Below are positions 24,126-31,252 of a DNA stretch of 43,762 nt, piece after piece. The notes beneath the pieces were generated by a model. It saw nothing but the letters and a program-made list of their open reading frames with translations, made no database searches and had not been told where the DNA came from. Both the position numbers and the translations under genes were made by a program. Positions within the stretch are counted from its first letter, which is position 1. Each line of letters opens with the position of its first letter. The stretch comes from Clostridia bacterium (GTDB taxonomy: Bacteria; Bacillota; Clostridia; Christensenellales; Aristaeellaceae): positions 1 through 43,762 of the forward strand of contig JAUNNK010000006.1 of assembly GCA_030537335.1 (NCBI GenBank), given 5' to 3'.

Positions 24126-25418
24126 ATGGCAGACAGAAAACGGCGCGCCCGCCGCAGGGTCAGGCCCCGGCAGGCGGTTCAGACCGAGCGTTACAACATC
24201 AAGACCCTGCATGAGGATCGGGAATATGGCCTGTACTGGTATGCATGGGTCTGGAAGATCCTGCGCCCGGTTTTGATCTTTCTCTGCAGCCTTCTGATCG
24301 TCATCGGCATGGTGAACTACGGCTACAACAAGGTTTACGACAACTATCTGGGCCCGGTGGATGCCGAAAACACCGCCAGGGTGAAGTTTGACATCGAATC
24401 TGGACAGTCGGTGACCTCCATCGGCGCGAGCCTGGAGGAGCAGCAGCTGATTCACAGCGGCAGCATCTTCAAATATCTGGTGCAGTTCGAGGGCCTCACC
24501 AATCAGCTGAGCTACGGCAGCTTCGAGCTGTCGCCGTCCATGACCGTCAACCAGATCATTGCTGAGCTGACCAGCGGCAGTCAGACCAACGAGCGCACGA
24601 TCACCATTGTTCCCGGTTGGACCTGCGAGGACATCGCCGACTATCTGGTGGGCGAGGGCGCGATCGACAGCGCTGAAGAATTCCTGACCCTGTGCAACGA
24701 CGTGGATCGCTTCGTGGGCGATTCCTATGCGCTCAAGAGTGCCCAGGACGCGGGCACGCTGGCCGGCCGCAAGTACGCGCTGGAGGGCTATCTCGCGCCC
24801 GACACCTACCGCGTGTTCCGCTCCGCATCCGCAGAGAGCATCATTGCCACACTGCTCTCCCAGCACAACAGCGTCATCGACAGCGTCTACTACGCGCAGG
24901 ACGTGCAGTACCGCATCGAGGAGGACGGCAGCTACACCGCGGTGGAGGGCTACGAGAGCGATCTCACCATGGATCAGTACATCATCCTGGCCTCCATGAT
25001 TGAGAAGGAGGCGGCCAAGTCCGAGGACTACGCTAAGGTCTCCGCCGTGTTCCACAACCGCCTGAAGCACGGCTGGAAGCTGGAGAGCGATCCCACCGCC
25101 ACCTACACCTTCGGCCTGACGCACTACATCCTCAGTCAGGAGGAGTTGACCGACCAGAACCTGTACAACACCTACGTGGTGAGCGGCCTTCCCATCGGTC
25201 CGATCTGCAATCCCTCCACGGCGGCGCTGAAGGCCGCGATGAACCCGGACATGGAATACATTGAGCAGGGCTACATGTACTTCTGCGCCACGGATCCGGG
25301 AACCGGCGAGCTGGCCTTCGCCATCACCCGCGAGGAGCATCAGCAGAACGTCGCTCGCTACCAGCAGATGTGGGCGGATTACGACGCGCAGCACGCCGCG
25401 CGATCCAGCGAAGGCTGA
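24126..25418 (+). CDS. mltG: Endolytic transglycosylase MltG (YceG-like)
   Basis: Membrane-anchored enzyme that cuts nascent peptidoglycan glycan strands. 430 residues: a basic cytoplasmic start (RKRRARRRVRPRQA), a transmembrane helix (about 42-62, PVLIFLCSLLIVIGMVNY), a LysM-like portion, and the YceG catalytic domain with ASMIEKEAAKSEDYAKVSAV (catalytic Glu) and SGLPIGPICNPSTAALKAA. ATG at 24126 after GGAGGAACC. It lies 13 bases after the ylbF-like gene. Confidence 0.92.
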   Translation: MADRKRRARRRVRPRQAVQTERYNIKTLHEDREYGLYWYAWVWKILRPVLIFLCSLLIVIGMVNYGYNKVYDNYLGPVDAENTARVKFDIESGQSVTSIGASLEEQQLIHSGSIFKYLVQFEGLTNQLSYGSFELSPSMTVNQIIAELTSGSQTNERTITIVPGWTCEDIADYLVGEGAIDSAEEFLTLCNDVDRFVGDSYALKSAQDAGTLAGRKYALEGYLAPDTYRVFRSASAESIIATLLSQHNSVIDSVYYAQDVQYRIEEDGSYTAVEGYESDLTMDQYIILASMIEKEAAKSEDYAKVSAVFHNRLKHGWKLESDPTATYTFGLTHYILSQEELTDQNLYNTYVVSGLPIGPICNPSTAALKAAMNPDMEYIEQGYMYFCATDPGTGELAFAITREEHQQNVARYQQMWADYDAQHAARSSEG

Positions 25419-25487
25419 GGGACGTGCACGAGAATTTCATCTGAGCAATAGAATGTAGGGCAGACTTCCCAAAAGGAGGAACGCCCT

Positions 25488-26174
25488 ATGTTCATTGAGG
25501 AGATCCTGCTCTACCTGGCGGAGAGCGCATGGACGCTGGTGCTGCACCTCTCGGCGAAGAGCAGCTTTCCCGCGCCGTTGTCCTCGGAGGAGGAAGCGCA
25601 GCTGGTGCAGGCCATGATTACGGGGGACGGCGCGGCACGGGACAAACTGATCGAGCACAACCTGCGCCTGGTGGCGCACATCGCCAAGAAGTACCGCGCC
25701 AGCGGCTGCGATCCGGACGATCTGGTGTCCATCGGCTCCATCGGACTGATCAAGGCCGTACATACCTTCCGGCCCGAGGCGGGGCGGCTGACGACCTATG
25801 CCTCGCGCTGTATCGAGAATGAGATTCTGATGCACCTGCGCGCCAATCGCAAGCTGCGCAACACCGTGACCATGAGCGACAGCGCGACCTTCGACAGGGA
25901 AGGCAACGAGGTGCAGCTCACCGACCTGCTGGGCACCGACAGGGACGTCGTCTCCGACGAGGTGGAAAAACGCATCAGCAGTCGACTCGTTCTGGAGCTG
26001 ATCGATCGGGTGCTGGATCCGCGCCAGGCGCAGGTCATCCGCCTGCGCTACGGTCTGGAGGACGGCGCCTTTCATCCCCAGCACGAGGTGGCGAAGCGGC
26101 TGGGCATCTCCCGCAGCTACGTGTCCCGCATCGAGAAGCGTGCGCTGGAGATTCTGAAAAATCACATGGAATGA
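25488..26174 (+). CDS. sigK: Sporulation sigma factor SigK (uninterrupted)
   Basis: 228-residue sigma-70 family member. The short hydrophobic N-terminus (FIEEILLYLAESAWTLVLHL) matches the pro-sequence removed from pro-SigK, followed by AKSSFPAPLSSEEEAQLVQA as in SigK/SigE. Region 2 (LIEHNLRLVAHIAKKY, DDLVSIGSIGLIKAVHTF) and region 4 (HEVAKRLGISRSYVSRIEKR) are complete. SigK drives late gene expression in the mother cell during sporulation. There is no skin-type insertion. ATG at 25488 after AAAAGGAGG. No clear SigE-type promoter was found in the 69-base gap from mltG. Confidence 0.9.
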   Translation: MFIEEILLYLAESAWTLVLHLSAKSSFPAPLSSEEEAQLVQAMITGDGAARDKLIEHNLRLVAHIAKKYRASGCDPDDLVSIGSIGLIKAVHTFRPEAGRLTTYASRCIENEILMHLRANRKLRNTVTMSDSATFDREGNEVQLTDLLGTDRDVVSDEVEKRISSRLVLELIDRVLDPRQAQVIRLRYGLEDGAFHPQHEVAKRLGISRSYVSRIEKRALEILKNHME

Positions 26175-26179
26175 ACGCT

Positions 26180-26207
26180 TTGCAAAGGGCTGCACTTGTG
26201 GTATAAT
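26180..26207 (+). promoter_or_regulatory. Promoter of the DprA-like gene
   Basis: TTGCAA (26180-26185), 16-base spacer, perfect TATAAT (26202-26207), 41 bases before the TTG start. Confidence 0.75.
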
Positions 26208-26248
26208 TGATTGGGGAAGCCGAAAAACGAAAGAATGGGGGAGTGCGC

Positions 26249-27214
26249 TTGAACTATTCCGATGATGCATTTGTGACGATGCTGCTGTCCATGGCGCTGT
26301 CGCCCAACAAGGAGGAATACGCGCGCCCCTACGGCACACAGGAGCTCAAACGCCTGGAGGAGCGGGTGCACAGGAGCGGCCTGTTTCACATCGGCAGGCT
26401 GATGAACGTGGACATCAGCGGACTGATGTTCCAACTGGACGTGTCCGAGGAGGAGGCCTACCGCATCTATACGCTGCTCAACCGCAGCGTGCAGCTCTCC
26501 TACACGGTGGAGAACTACCTTCGCCAGGGCATCGAGGTGGTCACCTGCTACGATGACGAGTATCCCCAGCGCCTGAAGCGGCGCATGGAGGACGCTGCGC
26601 CGCCGGTGTTCTACCGCTGCGGAAATGCCGAGCTGCTCTCGAGGCCGATGCTGGCCATCGTGGGCATCAGCGGGGTTAAGACCAGCCCGGAGGTGCGGGA
26701 TTCCATCGAGACCCTGGTGCGCAACGGCACGCGCCTGGGCTACACCATCCTCACCGGCGGCGAGCTGGGCGTGTCCCGGGTGGCGATGAACTTCGCTCTG
26801 GAGTATGGCGGCACGCTGGTGGAGGTGCTGGGCGGCGACATGGCGGCGCACGTCCACGAGGACGGCGTGGCGGAGCTTCTGGCGATGAACCGTGCGGCGG
26901 TGATCTCCGTGGAGCATCCCGAGGCGCTGTTCACCGTGAGCCACGCCATCGCCCGCAACAAGCTGCTGTTCTCGCTGGCCGAGGCGGCCTTTGTGTTCAA
27001 CACCGACGGCAAGCGTGGCGAACTGGACGCCATCCGCAACCGCTACTGCGACTGGATTTACGCATGGACGGGCTATGCGAACAATGCGCCGCTGATCGCC
27101 CGGGGCGCGATCGCCGCAAGCAACATTCCGAAACTGGACATCGACGCGCTCAGCCGCCACTGGAAGAACAGTCAGTCCGAGCAGCTGAGCCTGTTCGATA
27201 TTCTGGAGCCCTGA
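26249..27214 (+). CDS. Divergent DprA/Smf-like protein (SLOG fold)
   Basis: 321 residues. The N-terminal half (about 15-110) is helical; YDDEYPQRLKRRMEDAAPPV matches the region before the Rossmann domain of DprA. The Rossmann-like core is LAIVGISGVKTSPEVRDSIE, YTILTGGELGVSRVAMNFAL, GGTLVEVLGGDMA and HAIARNKLLFSLAEAAFVF, where DprA would have SGxARGID and FPxRNRIIAGLS. Several DprA residues differ (GGELGVSRVA for SGLARGIDxxA, RNK for RNR). True DprA loads RecA onto incoming ssDNA; here a ligand-sensing SLOG role is also possible. TTG at 26249, five bases after GGGGGAG. Confidence 0.72.
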   Translation: MNYSDDAFVTMLLSMALSPNKEEYARPYGTQELKRLEERVHRSGLFHIGRLMNVDISGLMFQLDVSEEEAYRIYTLLNRSVQLSYTVENYLRQGIEVVTCYDDEYPQRLKRRMEDAAPPVFYRCGNAELLSRPMLAIVGISGVKTSPEVRDSIETLVRNGTRLGYTILTGGELGVSRVAMNFALEYGGTLVEVLGGDMAAHVHEDGVAELLAMNRAAVISVEHPEALFTVSHAIARNKLLFSLAEAAFVFNTDGKRGELDAIRNRYCDWIYAWTGYANNAPLIARGAIAASNIPKLDIDALSRHWKNSQSEQLSLFDILEP

Positions 27215-27253
27215 CAATGCGGCTTCACATGAAGCGCTCCATTGCACAGAATT

Positions 27254-27296
27254 GGCCCGCAAATCACCGGAATTCTGGTGATCTGCGGGCCGTTTT
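27254..27296 (+). terminator. Terminator after the DprA-like gene
   Basis: Stem GGCCCGCA / TGCGGGCC with an inner ATCACC / GGTGAT stem, then GTTTTC. It separates this gene from the convergent dapA. Confidence 0.85.
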
Positions 27297-27318
27297 CATG
27301 GCCGTGTATCTCTGCGTA

Positions 27319-28227
27319 TCATGTGCTGGCGGCTTCGTCGGCCTCGATCAGGCCCAGGCGCTGCATCTCCCGCCGCAGCACATCGCGGCGCGCGCCGTCC
27401 AGGGGCACCAGCGGTGGCCGCAGCGCATCCTCGATCCGGCCCATCATCGAGAGCGCCGCCTTCACCGGGATGGGACTGACTTCGCTGAACAGTGCCCGGA
27501 TCAGCGGCAGCAGCTGGAATTGCAGCCGCCTGCACGCGCCGGTTTCGCCCCGCAGCCAGCCCATCGCCATGGCGTGCACCTGCGCCGGAACGACGTTTGC
27601 GGCCACGGAGATCACGCCGCGCGCGCCCATCGCCATCATCGGCAGCACCTGATCGTCGTTGCCGCTGTAGATGGCGATGCCCTCGCCCAGCAGCTCGAAC
27701 AGGCGCATGGTCTGGGCCGGGTTGGTTCCGGCCTCCTTGAAGCCGCAGAGCAGCGGGTGCTTCGCCAGCTCCAGCATCACCTCCGGCGGCAGGTTCAGTC
27801 CGGTGCGCCCGGGCACGTTGTAGACAATGATCGGAACCTGCACGCTGTCGGCGATGGCACTGTAATGCTCGATCAGCCCCCGACAGCTAGTCTTGTTGTA
27901 GTAGGGCGTGACCACCAGCAGGCCGTCTGCGCCCAGGCGCTGAGCCTCGATGGACTGCTCGATGGCGGTGCGGGTGGAGTTCGATCCGGTGCCTACATAT
28001 ACGGGAACGCGGCCGGCGCAGCGTGTGACGGCGCATTCGATGATCGCGCTGCGCTCGGAGGGCGAAATCGTGCACGGCTCGCCGGTGGTTCCGAGTACGA
28101 TCAGCGCGTCGGTCTCGGCCTCGATCTGCCAGTCGATCAGCCGCTCAAGGCAGTCGTAATCCACCCGATTCCCGCGAAAGGGCGTGACCAGCGCGACGCC
28201 GCTGCCGTAAAACAAGTTTCCCTGCAT
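27319..28227 (-). CDS. dapA: 4-hydroxy-tetrahydrodipicolinate synthase
   Basis: Class I aldolase condensing pyruvate with aspartate semialdehyde in lysine/diaminopimelate synthesis; dipicolinate for spores also branches from here. 302 residues. Seen: GVALVTPF, GTTGE (T47, T48), VTPYYNKTS, the catalytic tyrosine YNVPGRTG (Y136) and Schiff-base lysine GFKEAG (K164), then YSGND. ATG at 28227 with GGGAGGG just upstream. It stands alone between terminators. I see no lysine riboswitch upstream. Related N-acetylneuraminate lyase-type enzymes are a less likely alternative. Confidence 0.88.
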   Translation of the reverse strand: MQGNLFYGSGVALVTPFRGNRVDYDCLERLIDWQIEAETDALIVLGTTGEPCTISPSERSAIIECAVTRCAGRVPVYVGTGSNSTRTAIEQSIEAQRLGADGLLVVTPYYNKTSCRGLIEHYSAIADSVQVPIIVYNVPGRTGLNLPPEVMLELAKHPLLCGFKEAGTNPAQTMRLFELLGEGIAIYSGNDDQVLPMMAMGARGVISVAANVVPAQVHAMAMGWLRGETGACRRLQFQLLPLIRALFSEVSPIPVKAALSMMGRIEDALRPPLVPLDGARRDVLRREMQRLGLIEADEAAST

Positions 28228-28317
28228 GCAATCCCTCCCGAAAGTTCGTTCCGGCTTAGTCTATTGCAGAGGAGGAAAAATGAGAACCGAAACCGACTCC
28301 GGATGGAAATGTGATAC

Positions 28318-28367
28318 AAAAACAGACTCTGGTATGTAAAGTTAAAACATACCAAAGTCTGTTTTTT
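28318..28367. terminator. Bidirectional terminator of the MazG/GuaA-like/GNAT operon
   Basis: Stem AAACAGACT / AGTCTGTTT plus TGGTATGT / ACATACCA, with T5 on the minus strand side and T6 on the plus strand side. It lies between the GNAT gene end (28415) and the dapA start (28227), so its main job is ending the minus-strand operon. Confidence 0.88.
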
Positions 28368-28414
28368 GCAAGAAGCGAAAAGCCGCTCGATTGTTGTGCC
28401 TGCGGCAGATGCGA

Positions 28415-29218
28415 TCAATTCACGTCCACGCCGGGATAGCGCAGGATCAGCTGCTTCTGCTGAAAGCCGGAGCTCTCCATCACATGCAGCAGATTGGGGA
28501 TGCGGGCCTGCACCTCCGCCTGGGCGGCCTTGAGGCCGCGGCTCTGAAGTTCCGCGCAGGCGAGCTGCAGCAGGCAGCGGGCTATGCCCTTGCGCCGCCA
28601 GCGCCGCGCGGTGTGCAGCCAGGTGATCACGCCGCGATCCTCCTCCTGCCAGAGGATGGTTTCGCCCACCATGCCCGTGGAGGACACGATCAGGATGCGC
28701 TTGAAGCCCTTGTGGGCGCGCATTTCCTCAAGCCACTCCTGGTCGTACTGCTCATTGTAGAGCTGGCTGTAGCGCTCCAGGAAGTACTCCTGCTCCAGCG
28801 GATCGTCCAGCTCGTCCAGCACCTTCACGCAGCCCAGGGGAAGCTCAGGCTCTCCGATTTCTCCCAGCGAGCGCTCCATCAGCACCAGGCCGTCGCTGTC
28901 CTTGAAGCCCAGCACCTTCAGCGCCGCCAGGCGCTCGCTGTCCTTTGGCTCCACCTGGGTGAACACCCGGCCGGGCATGCCGGACTGGAGGGCGATCTCC
29001 TTTGCGCGGGCCACGGATGCGCCCAGCAGGGAATCCGGCACGCGCTCGCCCAGGATGTCCAGATAGATGCGCAGCGGGCGCGCGGGGAAGAGGGCCTCGT
29101 TTTCGCTGACGTAGATGCGGCATGCGCCCAGAACGGCACCGCTGCGCTCGTCCACGGCCTCGAAGGTATTTTCAGCGGGCAGCTCGTCGATCTGCTCGCG
29201 CTCGTGTCTCAGAATCAT
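28415..29218 (-). CDS. GNAT-family N-acetyltransferase, double GNAT layout
   Basis: 267 residues. The C-terminal half (about 125-260) holds the acetyl-CoA site in ARRWRRKGIARCLLQLACAE, matching R/QxxGxG/A, with VITWLHTARRW before it and VMESSGF after. The N-terminal half (about 10-110) also has GNAT-like strands (LRIYLDILGERVP, LAALKVLGFKDSDGLVLMER) but no intact CoA loop. It may acetylate an amine or an aminoacyl group; the substrate is unknown. ATG at 29218 follows GAGGTT. It lies 33 bases after the GuaA-like gene and ends the operon. Confidence 0.8.
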   Translation of the reverse strand: MILRHEREQIDELPAENTFEAVDERSGAVLGACRIYVSENEALFPARPLRIYLDILGERVPDSLLGASVARAKEIALQSGMPGRVFTQVEPKDSERLAALKVLGFKDSDGLVLMERSLGEIGEPELPLGCVKVLDELDDPLEQEYFLERYSQLYNEQYDQEWLEEMRAHKGFKRILIVSSTGMVGETILWQEEDRGVITWLHTARRWRRKGIARCLLQLACAELQSRGLKAAQAEVQARIPNLLHVMESSGFQQKQLILRYPGVDVN

Positions 29219-29251
29219 ATTGCAACCTCATTCCAATCTTCACGCGGCGCG

Positions 29252-30718
29252 TCATTCCCACTCCACGGAGGCGGTGGGACGGCCGGTGATGTCGTAGGCC
29301 ACGTGGGTGATGCCGGGAACCTCGCTGGTGATGCGCTGTACCACGACCTCCATCAGGTCGTAGGGCAGCTTATAGGCGGGAGCCTTTCCGGCGTTGGAGC
29401 TGCCCAGCGCGCGCAGTACGCAAACGTAGCCCTCGCCATCGTGCCCCGGAGTGCGCATGTCGGTGAGGATGGCGAAGTACTGTGCGATTTTGCGGGAGAG
29501 CGACGCGCGCTCCACCTCCTGGCGGAAGATGGCGTCGGCCTCGCGCAGCATGGACAGGCGCTCGGGCGTGACCTCTCCCAGACAGCGAACGGACAGGCCG
29601 CAGCTCTCAAAGGAGGGCCGGGTGATCAGCTCCTCGGGCACGCCCAGCCAGCGCCCCAGCGCCCGCGCGTCCTCCTTGAACAGCAGGCGCAGCGGCTCCA
29701 CCTTGCGGCAACCGTCGATCATGTTGGAAACCATGTGAGGCGTGCCGCGCAGCACGTCGGGGTAGATGGTGCCCTCGGCCATGCATTCCACGTCGCCTGC
29801 CTTGATGTACTGCTCGGCAAACACCGCCGAGAACTCGTCGTGCAGGATGCGGCGCTTCTCGTTTGCGTCGTGCACGCCGCGCAGCGCCTTCAGGAAGCGC
29901 TCCTGGGCGTCCACCTCGATCAGATTCATGCCCATCTGCTCGCGGTAGCTCCTGCGGATGAACTCCGCGTCGCCCTTGCGCAGAAGCCCGGTGTCAATGA
30001 ACAGGCAGACCAGGCGCTGGCCGATGGCGCGGTGCAGCAGCGCGGCGGTCACGGCGCTGTCCACGCCCACGGACACGGGGATCAGCACCTTCGCGTTGCC
30101 GATGGACGCACGCACGTCGTCGATGAGCGCGGGGGCGAAGTTCTCCACCGTCCAGCTGCGCGGGCAGCCGCAGATAGAACCTGCAAAGTTCTCCAAGATT
30201 GTCAGTCCGTCGGGGTCGTTGGATTCCACGTAGAACTGCAGGCCATAGATGTGCTTTTCCTCGCAGGCGAAGCCGGGAACCAGCCCGGCGGGGGTGACGG
30301 CGATGGCCCGATAGCCCTCGGGCAGCTCGTAGCCGTCCACGCGGTCGAAGAAGCGGTCGTTCTCGCTCAGCTCGGCAAAGAGGTCGCACTCCTGAAACTG
30401 CACAAAATCCTTGTTGGACGCCAGGGCGATGCCCTGATGCGCCGCGCCGATGGATTCGGCCAGCATGCGCGCTGCGCCGCCAAAGGCCAGTACCGGCACG
30501 CCCAGCGCCTCGGGATCGAAGGGCAGGGGCGCGGGCGAAAGCGTATCGCTGTCGCCGCCGGCCAGAATCACGCCCTTCGGGGCACGGGAGAGGATCGCCT
30601 CCGGGGCGGTATCGCCCGGGAGCACCTCGCAGTAATACTGCTCGCCACGCAGCCTGCGGGCGGTATAATAGGCGGCATTTCCGCCAAAATCCAGTATTAG
30701 GATCAAATCCGTATTCAT
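29252..30718 (-). CDS. Divergent GMP synthase homologue with inactive glutaminase domain
   Basis: 488 residues, colinear with GuaA: class I amidotransferase part (1-185), PP-loop ATPase (about 205-390), C-terminal dimerisation domain ending YDITGRPTASVEWE. Key changes: the nucleophile position in PVLGICYG is PVLAFGGA (G80 for Cys); the His of GVQFHPE is Tyr (GLQFYVE, Y163); the PP-loop is SVGVDS (V217 for Gly); the SHHNVGGLP segment is shortened and replaced; FPGPGL is FESCGL. So glutamine cannot be used and XMP binding is doubtful. Real GuaA makes GMP. ATG at 30718, seven bases after GGAGG. Neighbours are a MazG-like gene 18 bases upstream and a GNAT downstream. Its true reaction is unknown. 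Confidence 0.85.
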   Translation of the reverse strand: MNTDLILILDFGGNAAYYTARRLRGEQYYCEVLPGDTAPEAILSRAPKGVILAGGDSDTLSPAPLPFDPEALGVPVLAFGGAARMLAESIGAAHQGIALASNKDFVQFQECDLFAELSENDRFFDRVDGYELPEGYRAIAVTPAGLVPGFACEEKHIYGLQFYVESNDPDGLTILENFAGSICGCPRSWTVENFAPALIDDVRASIGNAKVLIPVSVGVDSAVTAALLHRAIGQRLVCLFIDTGLLRKGDAEFIRRSYREQMGMNLIEVDAQERFLKALRGVHDANEKRRILHDEFSAVFAEQYIKAGDVECMAEGTIYPDVLRGTPHMVSNMIDGCRKVEPLRLLFKEDARALGRWLGVPEELITRPSFESCGLSVRCLGEVTPERLSMLREADAIFRQEVERASLSRKIAQYFAILTDMRTPGHDGEGYVCVLRALGSSNAGKAPAYKLPYDLMEVVVQRITSEVPGITHVAYDITGRPTASVEWE

Positions 30719-30736
30719 CAGCAAACCTCCAGCGGT

Positions 30737-31096
30737 TTATCGCTTTGGATCGTAGCCCTTGGGCGGGCGGTGATCCACGATATCGATCTTGCGCAGAATC
30801 TGCTCCGTGATATCGAAGCCCAGCGTGCGCGCAAGCTGCAAGCCGTACATCATCACGTCGGCGAATTCCTCCGCGATCATGGCGCAGCGCTCCGTGTCCT
30901 CGCCGCGCATCAGTTTCTGCACGTCGTCGGGGTTCAGCCATTGAAAGTGCTCCAGCAGCTCGCTCATCTCAACCGTCATGGCCATGGCGACGTGCTGCGG
31001 ATTCTGCACGCCGTTTTCGCCCCAGCCCTTGCGCAGGCAGAGCTGGTGCACCTGCTCCTTGAGCTCCGCCAGCGAGGTATTTGTGTCGCTCTTCAT
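30737..31096 (-). CDS. MazG-like nucleotide pyrophosphohydrolase (RS21-C6 type)
   Basis: 119 residues, four-helix all-alpha NTP pyrophosphatase fold. Metal-binding acids are in VEMSELLEHFQW and EEFADVMMYGLQLAR, fitting the ExxE...ExxD pattern; LCLRKGWGENGVQ precedes them and the tail is DHRPPKGYDPKR. Enzymes of this type hydrolyse dNTPs, often modified ones, to monophosphates. I take the ATG at 31096 rather than a GTG at 31120, which would lie at the transcription start. GGAGG is about 12 bases upstream, a long spacing. First gene of the operon with the GuaA-like and GNAT genes. Confidence 0.82.
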   Translation of the reverse strand: MKSDTNTSLAELKEQVHQLCLRKGWGENGVQNPQHVAMAMTVEMSELLEHFQWLNPDDVQKLMRGEDTERCAMIAEEFADVMMYGLQLARTLGFDITEQILRKIDIVDHRPPKGYDPKR

Positions 31097-31123
31097 TTTG
31101 CGTCCAAGCCTCCAGTCCACTGT

Positions 31124-31152
31124 AGTATAGCATAGAATTGCGTTTTATGCAA
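31124..31152 (-). promoter_or_regulatory. Promoter of the MazG/GuaA-like/GNAT operon
   Basis: Minus strand TTGCAT (31152-31147), 17-base spacer, TATACT (31129-31124). The start point would fall near 31117, shortly before the ribosome binding site. Confidence 0.78.
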
Positions 31153-31252
31153 ATTTGATCTGCAAAAAGGAGTTCAATGGTTTTTTGCGGCGACAAATGG
31201 ATTTAACGTTCTGTCTGTATAATATAGTTAAGACTGCTAATTGGAGGAAAAA

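Noticed and set aside
28228..28414. Lysine riboswitch upstream of dapA
   Set aside because: The region is short and occupied by a simple bidirectional terminator; no lysine-element sequence was seen.
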